Below are positions 34,195 through 44,500 of a DNA stretch of 64,000 nt, piece by piece (the first letter of the stretch is position 1; every line of letters starts with the position of its first letter). The DNA is taken from contig JAUIBR010000027.1 of assembly GCA_030427705.1 (NCBI GenBank), positions 1 to 64,000 on the forward strand. Reading direction: 5' to 3'. Position numbers and translations under genes: made by a program. Source of the stretch: a bacterium (GTDB taxonomy: Bacteria > Myxococcota_A > Bradymonadia > Bradymonadales > Bradymonadaceae). The notes beneath the pieces are model-generated. The model saw only the letters and a list, made by a program, of their open reading frames with translations, searched no databases and had not been told where the DNA came from.

Positions 34195-37023
34195 ATGGTC
34201 ACATCCCCCAAAAAATACCTGTGGATGCTGCCGCTAACGGCCGCCATCGCTTGCGGAAGCGGACAGAAGCCGGCCCAGGAAGAACAATCTACACAAACGC
34301 AACCCGTTTTGGATTCGCGTCCGGTGGGACCAAACGCAGGTGAAGCCCGCTTCAAATCGCTGACGCAGCTGACGTTTGGTGGGGAAAACGCGGAAGCGTA
34401 TTTCAACGCGGACGGCACAGAGCTGATCTTCCAAGCGACACGTGAGGGGTTTCAGTGCGATCAGATCTTCCGGATGGGTGTAGACGGGTCGAACAAGCGT
34501 TTGGTCTCCACGGGTTTGGGACGGACGACGTGCTCGTTTATCTGGCCGGGTAAGGACAAAATCACCTATTCATCGAGCCATGCAGCATCGGTCACTTGCC
34601 CTCCGAAGCCCGACCATAGCCAAGGTTATGCCTGGCCCTTGTTGAAGGACTTGGAAATCTACGTGGCGGGGCCGAACGGTGAAGACCCACAGCCCATCGC
34701 TGCGTTTGACGGGTATGACGCCGAGGCCGTGTTTAGTCCGGCTGGCGACCGTATCGTGTTCACGAGCACCCGTTCTGGGGATATCGATATCTGGTCGATG
34801 AAGCCGGATGGCTCAGACCTGAAGCAGCTGACCAACGATATCGGATACGACGGTGGTCCATTCTTCAGTCCGGATGGATCGAAGATTGTCTATCGTTCAT
34901 TCCACCCCACGGATGCGGCCGATATCGAAGAGTACAAATCAATTCTGGCCAAAAACCTGGTGAAACCCAACACCATGAACTTGATGGTGATGAACGCTGA
35001 CGGAACGGGCAAACGTGAGGTGTTGTCGAACGGTGCGGCCAACTTTGCTCCGTATTGGCATCCAGATAATCAGCGCATCATCTTTACATCGAACATGGAC
35101 GCCCCAGGCACTCGGAACTTCGACCTATTCTTGATCGGCGAGGATGGAAAGGGGCTGGAGCGCGTCACGTACGAGGACACGTTCGATGGCTTCCCGATGT
35201 TCAGCTATGACGGCAAAAAGCTCGTATTCGCTTCGAACCGGCACGGCTCGAAGGATGGTGAAACCAATGTGTTCATTGCCGAGTGGAACGAGTCCGCGCC
35301 TGAAGTTGCACAAAAGACCACCGCGCTTGACCCAGAACGCTGGCTGAAAAATGCAACGACCCTGTCTGCCCCCGAGTTTAAAGGGCGCGGTCTTGGAACT
35401 GCCGAGCTAGAGCGTTCGGCCGATTGGTTGGCGAAGAAGTTTGCAGAAGCTGGATTGCAGCCGCTTGGCGACTCGTATTTCCAAGAGTTCGATGCAACGA
35501 CGGAGAGCAAGATCAAGAGCGCGAAGATGTCGATCGACGACACCGTGGTCGCGACCGACGCGTTTCAACCACTGGCTTTCAGCAGCAGTGGCACGGTTGA
35601 AGGGGATGCCCATTTCGTGGGTTATGGAATCTCGAGCGCCGCTCACGATTATGATGATTACGGCGGTGTCGATGTCAGCGAGAAGATCGCGATCGCGTTT
35701 CGTTACGAGCCTCAACGAAAAGGGTCGGATAAGTTCGACGGCGACAAACCCATCCGCGAATCGGACCTTCGGTTTAAAGCAATCAACGCCCGGCATCAGG
35801 GTGCAAAGGCGCTGATTCTCATCAACCCGCCGCCGCTTGGGAACGAGCGCGATGAAGCTTACGCGTTCTCAGGTGTACCCAGCGAAGTTGGGATTCCAGT
35901 AATCCACCTGACCTGGAAATCCGGACAGAAGCTGTTTGGCAAACAGCTTGAATCGTGGCGCCAGTCAATCGACAAGGGTCTGAAACCGAACTCAAAGGCG
36001 ATCGACAAAAAGGTTAAGATCACAGTCGAGCTTGAGCGCAAGACCGCGAAAGTTCGCAATGTCGTGGGGGTGTTGGAGGCCGAAGGCGCCACCGAATTCG
36101 TGATTGTCGGGGCACACTACGATCACCTCGGCATGGGTGGGGAAGGGAGCCGGGCACCCGACGCGAAAACTCCGCATCTTGGCGCCGATGACAACGCATC
36201 TGGTGTCGCGTTGATGGTTGAGCTGGCTCACGCACTCAAGAACACGGATCGAAAGCGTAGCATCTATTTTGTTGGCTTCACGGCCGAAGAGTCTGGGCTG
36301 TTGGGTTCCAACTACTTCGTCTCCAACCCGCCGTACGGCAAACACAAGCCTGTTGCGATGGTGAACTTCGACATGGTTGGCCGGCTTGTTGACAACAACC
36401 TATTGGTTTTCGGAACCGGCACCGCGCGTGAGTTTACCAGCATGCTCCGGCGTGCGCAGACGGCGTCGGACCTCGAAATGGTGTTCAATGCGGATGGTTA
36501 CGGGGCGAGTGACCACCTCTCATTCTATGTGCAGTCCATTCCTGTGCTCGCGTTCTTCACGGGTCTACACGACGACTATCACCGTCCATCGGACACCGCT
36601 GACAAGCTGAATGCCAACGGCGCGGTTCACGTAGGCGAGGTCGCGTACTCGGTGTTGTACGAGCTTGTCTTGGGTGGGCCGGTCACCTTCCAACGTGTTC
36701 GAAGCATGGGGACTGGCGATTCTGGCGGCAGCGGCGAACGCGGCTATGGGCCTAGCTTTGGTTCGATTCCGGCGTTTGGGAAATCCGGTGTCGTTGGCGT
36801 CGCAGTCAGCGGTGCTCGACCAGGCAGTGCTGCAGACAAGGCGGGCCTCAAGGCCGGCGATGTCATCGTCAAATTTGGGGAGTTTGAGCTTACGAATCTA
36901 CAGGATTTCGCGTTTGCACTCCGGCAGCACAAAGCGGGGCAGGAGGTCGAAGTCATCGTAGAGCGGGATGGTAAACGCGTAACTCTGAAGGCTACGCTCG
37001 GAGAGGCGAAGCCTCGAAAGTGA
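34195..37023 (+). CDS. Lipoprotein with TolB-like propeller, M28 peptidase and PDZ domains
   Basis: ATG at 34195 is chosen because GAGGAA (34182-34187) precedes it; a TTG at 34180 would overlap that site. 942 residues. MVTSPKKYLWMLPLTAAIACG is a signal with lipobox IAC. Residues about 45-375 are TolB-type propeller repeats (AEAVFSPAGDRIVFTSTRSG, GGPFFSPDGSKIVYRS, YWHPDNQRIIFTSN). An M28 zinc aminopeptidase follows, about 385-830, with protease-associated insert and ligands in VGAHYDHLG (near 638), GADDNASG (663), AEESGLLGS (697), NFDMVG (725) and DDYHRPSDT (795). The C-terminal PDZ (SAADKAGLKAGDVIVKFGEF) ends the protein. It probably hydrolyses peptides at the cell surface. Confidence 0.92.
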   Translation: MVTSPKKYLWMLPLTAAIACGSGQKPAQEEQSTQTQPVLDSRPVGPNAGEARFKSLTQLTFGGENAEAYFNADGTELIFQATREGFQCDQIFRMGVDGSNKRLVSTGLGRTTCSFIWPGKDKITYSSSHAASVTCPPKPDHSQGYAWPLLKDLEIYVAGPNGEDPQPIAAFDGYDAEAVFSPAGDRIVFTSTRSGDIDIWSMKPDGSDLKQLTNDIGYDGGPFFSPDGSKIVYRSFHPTDAADIEEYKSILAKNLVKPNTMNLMVMNADGTGKREVLSNGAANFAPYWHPDNQRIIFTSNMDAPGTRNFDLFLIGEDGKGLERVTYEDTFDGFPMFSYDGKKLVFASNRHGSKDGETNVFIAEWNESAPEVAQKTTALDPERWLKNATTLSAPEFKGRGLGTAELERSADWLAKKFAEAGLQPLGDSYFQEFDATTESKIKSAKMSIDDTVVATDAFQPLAFSSSGTVEGDAHFVGYGISSAAHDYDDYGGVDVSEKIAIAFRYEPQRKGSDKFDGDKPIRESDLRFKAINARHQGAKALILINPPPLGNERDEAYAFSGVPSEVGIPVIHLTWKSGQKLFGKQLESWRQSIDKGLKPNSKAIDKKVKITVELERKTAKVRNVVGVLEAEGATEFVIVGAHYDHLGMGGEGSRAPDAKTPHLGADDNASGVALMVELAHALKNTDRKRSIYFVGFTAEESGLLGSNYFVSNPPYGKHKPVAMVNFDMVGRLVDNNLLVFGTGTAREFTSMLRRAQTASDLEMVFNADGYGASDHLSFYVQSIPVLAFFTGLHDDYHRPSDTADKLNANGAVHVGEVAYSVLYELVLGGPVTFQRVRSMGTGDSGGSGERGYGPSFGSIPAFGKSGVVGVAVSGARPGSAADKAGLKAGDVIVKFGEFELTNLQDFAFALRQHKAGQEVEVIVERDGKRVTLKATLGEAKPRK

Positions 37024-37911
37024 TTAGCTGTTCGGCTCTGGGGGACTTGCGAACGACTGGTTCAGCTTGTCTGCAACCATATTCGCCAGAATCGACTTCG
37101 ATGTTTTGCCGTGGACTTTCTGCCAGGCTTTTACGTCCTGCGCCGTGATGTCGACAATTCGGAAGGGCGAGCCGTCCCCACGCGCGTAAACCACTTCGTA
37201 CACGCTGCCGCTTCGCTGAGCCTTAAACGTATCGGGTGCTGGCTTCTCTTTCGCAGATTCCAACTCAGCCACGTGTTTGAGGCGCAAGTGGACCGATTCC
37301 GCGCGTTTGTCGACTGATTTGTATCGACTTCCACGAGAGGTAAACACGGGAACCAATGGTTGTTCCTGGTATTTGACCACTTTGTGTTTCTTAGGCTTTG
37401 ACTCTTCTTTGACCGCAAACGCCGCGGGGTCGATACGTGGTTTGACGACTTCAGGCTCTGGCTCAACCTCAGCGGGGGCCGTTACCTCAGCGACGGGCGA
37501 CGCTGGCTCCGCAACGGGTTCGTCAGGAGTCGCATTTGCGATGACAATTCCGCCCGCGATAAGCGCTCCGACCATTGCAACAGCCGCAAATCCCATCACG
37601 ATATACGCGCTAACTGGGCGCTTAGGGGCGTCGAAATCAAGCTCCAAGTTATCGTCGAGGTGTTCGAAGAGTTCCGAGTTGAACTCTGGCACGGCAACCT
37701 CAAGCTCCGGCGCGATCTCAATTGTCTTGCGCTTGATCTCGGCCGTCGGAAGGCCAGGGAGCGTGTCGCTATCTGGCATTTCGATGATGGCCGGAATCTC
37801 GCTGATTCCCATGAGGGTGTGAGATGACGACTCCTGCTGCGTTCCACAGTGTGGGCAGTAGATCGCAGAGTCAGGATTGATTTCTTCGCAGTTTGTGCAT
37901 GAGTACGACAT
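37024..37911 (-). CDS. Zinc-ribbon, single-TM protein
   Basis: ATG at 37911 has GGAGAA upstream and starts directly at the zinc ribbon MSYSCTNCEEINPDSAIYCPHCG. A longer frame to 37995 adds an unlikely leader. 295 residues: zinc ribbon (residues 5-24), an acidic linker, one hydrophobic segment (SAYIVMGFAAVAMVGALIAGGIVIA), a Pro/Glu-rich stretch and a basic C-terminal half with RYKSVDKRAESVHLRLKH and VYEVVYARGDGSPFRIVDIT. Zinc-ribbon plus TM proteins are frequent in this group but their role is unknown. Divergent from ttcA. Confidence 0.75.
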   Translation of the reverse strand: MSYSCTNCEEINPDSAIYCPHCGTQQESSSHTLMGISEIPAIIEMPDSDTLPGLPTAEIKRKTIEIAPELEVAVPEFNSELFEHLDDNLELDFDAPKRPVSAYIVMGFAAVAMVGALIAGGIVIANATPDEPVAEPASPVAEVTAPAEVEPEPEVVKPRIDPAAFAVKEESKPKKHKVVKYQEQPLVPVFTSRGSRYKSVDKRAESVHLRLKHVAELESAKEKPAPDTFKAQRSGSVYEVVYARGDGSPFRIVDITAQDVKAWQKVHGKTSKSILANMVADKLNQSFASPPEPNS

Positions 37912-38063
37912 ATCGTTCTCCGTTCTTCGTTCAATTGCATTGACGGTCATATGTCGGTGAGCATTCAATCTTTTGTGCATTTCGGTGTCGCTCAACCGCC
38001 CGAGATGTTGAGAACTTGGTCGATTTCCGCTAGAGAATCGGGCCCGAATCGGCAGGAAGTCAG

Positions 38064-38867
38064 ATGGAAACAGATTTTCGAAAACTGAATAAGCGAATCC
38101 ACAACCGCGTTGGTCGTGCCATCAAGGATTTCAACCTCCTGGAGGATGGCGACAAGATCTTGGTTTGTCTGTCTGGCGGAAAGGACTCCTACACGTTGCT
38201 GACGATTCTAGAGGACCTGCGTGAGCGGGCGCCGATTTCGTTTGATCTCGTCGCATTCCATCTCGACCAAAAACAGCCTGGCTATCCAGCCGGCATCATG
38301 ACGGATTACCTGGAGAAGCGGTCCATCGAGCACCTGGTCATCGAGGAAGACACGTATTCGGTTGTGCAAGAGAAGCTCGACCCTGGTGCGACTCCATGTT
38401 CGCTGTGTAGTCGATTGCGACGCGGCATTATCTACCGACACGCAGAAGAGAAGGGCTGCAACAAGATTGCGCTTGGACATCATCGCGATGACAGCGTCGA
38501 AACGCTCTTGTTAAACCTCTTCCACACCGGACAGATGCAAGGAATGCCCGCGACGTACACCACGGATGACGGGCGATTCGATGTGATTCGCCCGCTCATC
38601 TACGTCGCCGAAAGCGATATCGAGGAGTTCGCGGTTGCGATGGAGTATCCGATCATTCCCTGCAACCTTTGTGGGTCGATTGAAGGTCGTCGCAAATTCG
38701 TGAAGCGCATGCTCGATGAATTGGAACAGACCATTCCCCACGTGCGAAACAGCGTGCTCGCTGCAATGCAGAACGTGCGCACCACTCACCTGTTGGACCC
38801 AAGTTTGGAATCCACAAATTCTGAAACGCGCGACCTCGGCTGTGCGTCAGGACCTGAACTCTTCTAG
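38064..38867 (+). CDS. ttcA: tRNA 2-thiocytidine biosynthesis protein
   Basis: A 267-residue PP-loop ATPase. SGGKDS is at residues 37-42, CSLCSRLRRGIIYRHAEEKG and NLCGS provide the iron-sulfur/catalytic cysteines (CxxC), and ALGHHRDDSVETLLLNLF is the second conserved block. TtcA inserts sulfur at C32 of certain tRNAs. ATG at 38064 has AGGAAG upstream. The MATE gene starts 17 bases after its stop, so they may be co-transcribed. Confidence 0.95.
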   Translation: METDFRKLNKRIHNRVGRAIKDFNLLEDGDKILVCLSGGKDSYTLLTILEDLRERAPISFDLVAFHLDQKQPGYPAGIMTDYLEKRSIEHLVIEEDTYSVVQEKLDPGATPCSLCSRLRRGIIYRHAEEKGCNKIALGHHRDDSVETLLLNLFHTGQMQGMPATYTTDDGRFDVIRPLIYVAESDIEEFAVAMEYPIIPCNLCGSIEGRRKFVKRMLDELEQTIPHVRNSVLAAMQNVRTTHLLDPSLESTNSETRDLGCASGPELF

Positions 38868-38884
38868 CCGAATCAGGGACCCCA

Positions 38885-40309
38885 ATGCGCAGGGGTATCG
38901 TCGATACAACCTCGGGTCCGCTCGTTCGCAAGTCCATCCAACTGGCGTGGCCAGCCGTTATCCAAGCGGTTCTGGTCAACTTCTATGCGTTCAACGACTT
39001 CTTGTTCGTGGGCATGCTCTCGAACCCAGATGCAACCGCAGCGTTGTCGTCATGCTTTGCCATCTTGATCGTCGTCGCGATGTTGGTTCGTATCGTGCCG
39101 ACGGGGGCGTCGACGTTGATTGCGCAGTTTACAGGCGCAAAAGACGACGATGCCGTCCAATCAACGTTTCGCACTGGTTTGGTAGGGTCGGTGTGTTGGG
39201 CGATGGCGGTTGGCGCAGTAGCGCTGGTCTTCATGCAGCAGATTGTTGAGCTCAACAACGCAACCGCGGCTGTAAACACCCATATCCGAGACTACTTGAC
39301 GGTGCTCATGTGGACCGCACCAGCCTTCGGTTTGCTGACCATGGTCGATGGCACGTTTCGGTCGCGAGGGGACACACGCACGCCGTTGGTGCTTGAGATA
39401 GGGACGTTGGGACTAAACACGTTTCTGAACTACGTGCTGGTCCTTGGAAACTTCGGATTTGAATCGATGGGGGTGACGGGTGCCGCGCTTGCGACAGGTC
39501 TCAGCCGTATGGTTCCAGCGCTGATTGGACTCGCCTTGATCTCGCGTGGCTCGTTGGGTTTCGCCATCTTTGGGACGTTGCAGGACTGGGCGCCCGACAG
39601 CCGTCGTCTGTATCGAATGAGTCGCATCGGCCTCTACGAGAGTCTGTCAGGCGTCCTCTATGGCGTGGTCTATCTGATGCTCAATCGCATGGCGGGCGAG
39701 ATCGGTTCGGCTGCGCAAGGCGGCCTCGGGGCTGGCCTTCGGGGAATCGAGTGGATCGCGTTTGCATTCGCTGATGGATTCCTCATCGCGAGCATTACCA
39801 TCGTCGGTCAAAACGTCGGTGCGGGGCAGCATCGGCGGGCATGGAAGGGCGCATGGACCACGGCATTGTTGTCGCTGGCGTCTTGTCAGCTTATCGGTCT
39901 CGCGTTCCTGTTGTTCCCGGGTCCTTTATGTGAATTGGTGACTGACGATGCCCAGACGCTCGCCTACGCCATCGAGTACGTCTACATCATTGGTTGGGTC
40001 ATGTGGGCCGTCGGATTCGAGATGGCGACTTACGGGGCCTTGATCGGCACAGGCCGGACCGAATTCACCCTCTTGATTTCAGGGTTCGCCAATATCATTC
40101 GAGTTCCGATCGCCGCCTACCTACTTTTCGGCTCGGACGCTGTCGTTGAGGGCACGCTGTGGGCGGCGTTCGGCGTTGGCGACGCGCCGGCACTAACCGG
40201 GGTCTTCGCGGCGCTCGCTTACACCATCGCAGGCACAGCAATCCTCAAGGCGATTGTCTATGCTGCGCTGTTGGCCTCCCCAAGATTGATGCAGAAATCA
40301 GACGAGTAG
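38885..40309 (+). CDS. MATE-family multidrug/cation exporter
   Basis: A 474-residue protein with about twelve hydrophobic segments. The first MatE half begins SIQLAWPAVIQAVLVNFYAF with the loop FNDFLFVGMLSNPDATAALS, and the second half begins YESLSGVLYGVVYLMLNRMA. Typical elements are GASTLIAQFTGAKDDDAVQ and VDGTFRSRGDTRTPLVLEIG. It exports drugs or metabolites using a Na+ or H+ gradient; substrate unknown. Its last 12 bases overlap the convergent ferritin-like gene. Confidence 0.93.
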   Translation: MRRGIVDTTSGPLVRKSIQLAWPAVIQAVLVNFYAFNDFLFVGMLSNPDATAALSSCFAILIVVAMLVRIVPTGASTLIAQFTGAKDDDAVQSTFRTGLVGSVCWAMAVGAVALVFMQQIVELNNATAAVNTHIRDYLTVLMWTAPAFGLLTMVDGTFRSRGDTRTPLVLEIGTLGLNTFLNYVLVLGNFGFESMGVTGAALATGLSRMVPALIGLALISRGSLGFAIFGTLQDWAPDSRRLYRMSRIGLYESLSGVLYGVVYLMLNRMAGEIGSAAQGGLGAGLRGIEWIAFAFADGFLIASITIVGQNVGAGQHRRAWKGAWTTALLSLASCQLIGLAFLLFPGPLCELVTDDAQTLAYAIEYVYIIGWVMWAVGFEMATYGALIGTGRTEFTLLISGFANIIRVPIAAYLLFGSDAVVEGTLWAAFGVGDAPALTGVFAALAYTIAGTAILKAIVYAALLASPRLMQKSDE

Positions 40310-40717
40310 CTGGTTGATCTCTTCCACGGCGCGAGCTTCCGCGAAGTAGACCTGCTGAAGAACGTCGAAGAGTTCGTCATCTTCGTCCACGAGCTTGAGC
40401 ACCTCAAGGTAGGTGTCCGCCGCGGTTTGCTCCGTCTTCAGGCATTCCTGGAGGATTTCACGATAGTTTGTCGTGTGAACGATCTCTTCGCGCGCTCGGT
40501 CTGTGACTGCGATGCCGCCAAGCTTGACGATAGCCGTACGGACCATCTGAGCATGTTGGTGCGACTCGGTTGCTTCACCCTCGAAGTACGGGGCGAGGTG
40601 CAGACGGTGGATGCCACCAACGTATGCGGCATAGTGTGCATACATGGCGGAAGCACGAAGTTCCCAAGCGAGCGCCTGGTTCAGTTTTTCAACAAGTTCT
40701 GGATTGTTCATTTTCAT
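40298..40717 (-). CDS. Bacterioferritin/ferritin-like di-iron protein
   Basis: ATG at 40717 forms an ATGA with the stop of the phosphatase gene, giving 139 residues (an ATG six bases further in is an alternative). Four-helix ferritin-like layout with carboxylate/histidine ligands: ALAWELRASAMYAHYA, YFEGEATESHQHAQMV (ExxH), CLKTEQTAADTYLEVLKL and VYFAEARAVEEINQLLV. This fits a bacterioferritin-type or rubrerythrin-like iron-binding protein of the smaller, about 140-residue kind. Haem ligation cannot be judged. It is the third gene of the minus-strand operon and overlaps the MATE stop by 12 bases. Confidence 0.85.
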   Translation of the reverse strand: MKMNNPELVEKLNQALAWELRASAMYAHYAAYVGGIHRLHLAPYFEGEATESHQHAQMVRTAIVKLGGIAVTDRAREEIVHTTNYREILQECLKTEQTAADTYLEVLKLVDEDDELFDVLQQVYFAEARAVEEINQLLV

Positions 40718-41193
40718 TCTTCTTGTTCGAGCACGTGATCGAGAAACGATTCGGTGCATCGATACACGATTTCGTAGACATTTTGAAACTGCGATCCGCC
40801 ACCACCCCAAGGATCGGGCACGCCAGTGTCTCGATGGCTCGGCTCGGGTTCGAAGTCGCGCAGCAGCAAAATGTCCGCATCGCCCAGTCGCTCGGCGTTT
40901 TGGCGATTGGAATGATCCATGGCAACCAGATAGTCGAACTCCCGAACATGTGACTTTGTCAGCTGTTGTGAGCGCTGGTGTGAGATATCGACACCAAGCT
41001 GCTGCCGAATCACCGCTTGGCTACCGGGATCGGGGGCTTCACCGACGTGATATGCACTGGTGCCAGAGGACTCGACGTGAAATCTGTCCGCAAGTCCCCG
41101 TTCTTCGAGATGATACAAAAATAGGCCTTCCGCGAGCGGCGACCTACAGATGTTCCCCAGGCAGAAGAACATCACCTTGATGGGTTGTGTCAT
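40714..41193 (-). CDS. Low-molecular-weight protein-tyrosine phosphatase
   Basis: A 159-residue enzyme with the CX5R active-site loop CLGNICR at residues 11-17, followed by SPLAEG. The general-acid loop is DPWGGGG. Homologs dephosphorylate tyrosine residues, often in polysaccharide synthesis or stress control; arsenate reductases share the fold but lack this full DPW loop. The ATG overlaps the stop of the preceding small gene by one base (TAATG), and the stop overlaps the ferritin start (ATGA), so the three genes are tightly coupled. Confidence 0.95.
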   Translation of the reverse strand: MTQPIKVMFFCLGNICRSPLAEGLFLYHLEERGLADRFHVESSGTSAYHVGEAPDPGSQAVIRQQLGVDISHQRSQQLTKSHVREFDYLVAMDHSNRQNAERLGDADILLLRDFEPEPSHRDTGVPDPWGGGGSQFQNVYEIVYRCTESFLDHVLEQEE

Positions 41194-41483
41194 TAGAAAT
41201 TGATGCGTCGGCAGGAACCGTCAGCGCCCTTGGCGACACCGTCTTTGTTGGTGCGCCAGAGGTATGCGAATTGATTAAGCATGAAGCCAACGCCTTCAGC
41301 GGGGTCAGGCACGGTAGCCGTGTCGAGGACGACCTCCATTGCGTGTGCACCATGTTCAAAGCGATAGAGCTTCTGAGTGCCACCCAACTCGCTCTCGGTA
41401 ATATTCGACTCACCTGGAGCAGGTAGGTCTTCGGGCCAATTCTCGGCTGGGAAGCCAGCACTTACCAAATCGTCTAGAGTCAT
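41193..41483 (-). CDS. Small hypothetical protein
   Basis: ATG at 41483 gives 96 residues (a TTG at 41525 is the only longer option). It looks soluble and acidic, with KLYRFEHGAHAMEVVLDTAT and MLNQFAYLWRTNKDG. A single Cys lies near the end (DGSCRRINF). No family recognised. It is translationally coupled to the phosphatase gene through TAATG. Confidence 0.6.
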   Translation of the reverse strand: MTLDDLVSAGFPAENWPEDLPAPGESNITESELGGTQKLYRFEHGAHAMEVVLDTATVPDPAEGVGFMLNQFAYLWRTNKDGVAKGADGSCRRINF

Positions 41484-41564
41484 AATCACGTCCGTGTTTG
41501 GTGTCTTCGTAAACGAAGTTAACAAGTAAACAAATTACCGCCGTTAAAGCGATTCGACCAGAGC

Positions 41565-44500
41565 CTAGAGTTTCGAGACTGCGTCTCGGCTAGGCGCATG
41601 GTCAGGGTTGATATTGAGCGCGCGATTGAACATATCTTTCGCCCGCCGGGCGTCGCCCTGATGCCATCTAACCATCCCGAGATAGTAGTAGACATCGACT
41701 TTGTCGGAGTCCTTCGGAATGTTCATCTGGTGCAGCAGCAACGTCTGGAAAATCTTCAACGCCTCATCCCAATCTTCACGCAGGAAGATGAGCTTTCCAA
41801 GGCTCAGAAGGTTTGGAATGTAACTCGCGTCAACCTTGTGCGCGTCTTGGTAGCAACCAAGTGCCTCATCGACGTCACCGCGTTGTTCGGCGAGCTTGCC
41901 TTTTAGGTGAAGGAATCGCACGACGTCCTTCATTCGACGCTCAGACTTGAGCTGCTCGATGATGGAATTCAGTAGCGGTTCCGCCCGGTCGAGCATGCCA
42001 CCACCGATGAACGCATCCAAAAGTGGCTCAACGATGTCGAGGTCACCTGGTTTAAGTCCATAGGCTTTCTCAAGCGCATCGATTCGTTTCTCGGGTGATG
42101 CCAGTTGGTCTTCAGCGATCTCCGCCATGCGCAGGTACAATGCGACTTTGTCGGCTTCATCCGGACGGTAAGACGCTTCGAAATCCAGCATGCTGTAGAG
42201 CTGCTCCCAACCGTTCAATCCCTCGTAGAGCGATTTCAGCGCGGGGAGAGCGACATCATGAAGCGGCTCAAGTTCAATGACTTTGACGAAATCACCAGCG
42301 GCGTTGGCGTAGTCTTCGAGCTTCGCCTCGAAGATTTGTGCCCGTCGTAGGTGTCCATCGATCCGCTCTTCGCTCGTCGCGGAAGCTGCGATCTGCCGCT
42401 CAAGAATCGAAAGGAGGTTCTTCCAATCTTCATCTCGTTCGTAAACGTCGCCTAGAACCGATAGCGCTTTGACATGGCCAGGGTCGGCATCCAAAACGAG
42501 CGTCAGATGCTCCATTGCCTTGGCGCGGTCACCCAGATTGTCTTCGGCAATCTGAGCCATGCGCACCTGCAAATCCGCCAGCTGCGCAGGGTCAGATGCC
42601 GCGAGTCGCGACGTTGTCGTGTACAGGTTATACAGGTCCTGCCAGCGCTGCTCCCCTTGATACAACTGGTCGAGAGCCGCAACCACCGTTGGGTGGGTCG
42701 GGTCGATGTGCATCGCGTCTTGGTAAAGATCAATGGCTCGGTCGACCTCACCAAACTTCTCGTATGTGATGGTCGCCGCGCTGACGATGAGCTCAAGTTG
42801 TTCTTCTTCGCCATCTGCGAGGTCAATTCGTCGAATCACGACGTCACGCAGATCCGCCCAGTTTTCCTGAGCGTGGTAAAGCTCAGTCAGTGCAATCAGA
42901 ACTTCCGGCGTGTTCGGCGCATAGGCGTCAGCCTGTCGATATGCGTCGATCGCGCGCTCGTTGTCCTTCAGAAGGACGCGGGAGTACTGCCCGGCGCGAA
43001 CGAAGAGATTGAACCGCTGGTCGTTATCTTCGACGAACTGAACGAGGCGCAAAAGCAATTCGACCAACTCTTCATAAGCTTCGGTAATCTCCAAGAGGTC
43101 GACGAGTGCGTTCATGATCTCGATATTGCTCTCATCGGTCATCAACGCCTGGCGATACGCATCGATCGCCAGCTCAAACTCCTCTCGAGACGCCCGGACA
43201 CGTGCGAGCTCAGTCAGGGCGTCGCGTCGTTCATCCGGGTCGAATAGGACCTCGGCCTTCCGCTCAAGCACGGCGGCCAAGGCGTTGGAATCACTTTGGT
43301 GACGCGCGATGGTCTCAAGTTGATTGAGTGCATCTCGATTTTCGACATCAATCTCCAGCACCCGCTCAAACAGGGCGATGGCGCGGTCGAATTCTGCAAG
43401 CTCCGAAGCCGCGCGACCCGCGACAACCGCGAGTTCGGCAATCCGCGTCGGATCATCCAACTCCGCGACAATGTCCTCATACAAGGCCAGGAGTTCTTCG
43501 TTGAGGCCGGTATCCTCGACTAACTCCTCAAGTTTCGCTTGAACGTTTCGGTTCGACGGATCAGCTCGAAGCGACCGTCCAAGGTATGCATAGCCGACTT
43601 CTTGACGGCCGAATTCCTCAATCTCTATGCGGCCAATTCGCTCGTAGAGGTGTGCCTTGTCCAAGGCGTCATCGACAACTTCAAGTTTTAGATTAAGGAT
43701 GCGGGTCAGTGCTTCCCAGCTCTTGTTCTGGAGATAAATCGGTTCCAGAAGTTCACAGACATCAAGTCGGAAGTCCTTCACCTCAACCACTCGCTCCAAT
43801 CCGTCGATAGCGCCCGCGTGCGACGGCTCTTCGACGATAATCTGTCGGTATTGGTCGAGGCCGGATGCGACGTCGTCCAGGACAACCTCAAAGAGGTAGC
43901 CAAGTCGGTATCGAACGTCGTTCATTCGGCTGGGGTCGGCGATGACCAACTCTTGTTCAAGGACGCGCCGCAACTCTTCCCACTGTTGGGTAATCTGGTA
44001 GAGCTTGTCCAAGGCATCGAGTGACCCGCCATCGTACTCATCGATAAGAATCGCCTTCTCGAAGTGGCCGATGGCCTCCTCGTTTTCCTCGAAGTCCATG
44101 TAGAGGTTACCCAGCCGCTTGTGCAGTTTGAGCTGCGCATCTGGGTCGTCGGCTACTTCAAGCGAGTCCTCGTAGACAGCGATGAGTTCGTCCGGGTTGT
44201 TTAGTTCCTCAGCGAGGCGCTCGAGTTCCGCTTGTAGCGTTGAATCGCCAGGCGTCTCACTCATGGCACGACCATAGGTCATAAAGGCCATTTGTGCGGT
44301 CTGGAGCTCCTCCTCTTGGACCTGCGCCATAAGCCCGAAGAGCTCACGTCGTGCAACAGGGTCCTGCGTGTTTCGAATTCGAGCCTCGTAGAGTTCGCAG
44401 AGCTCGCGCCACTCGCCGGTGCTGCGATACATCGAATCCAACGTCGAGGCGGCTGCGTCCTGCGTATCTGGGTTCTCCAGCATCTTCAACATCGCGCGCC

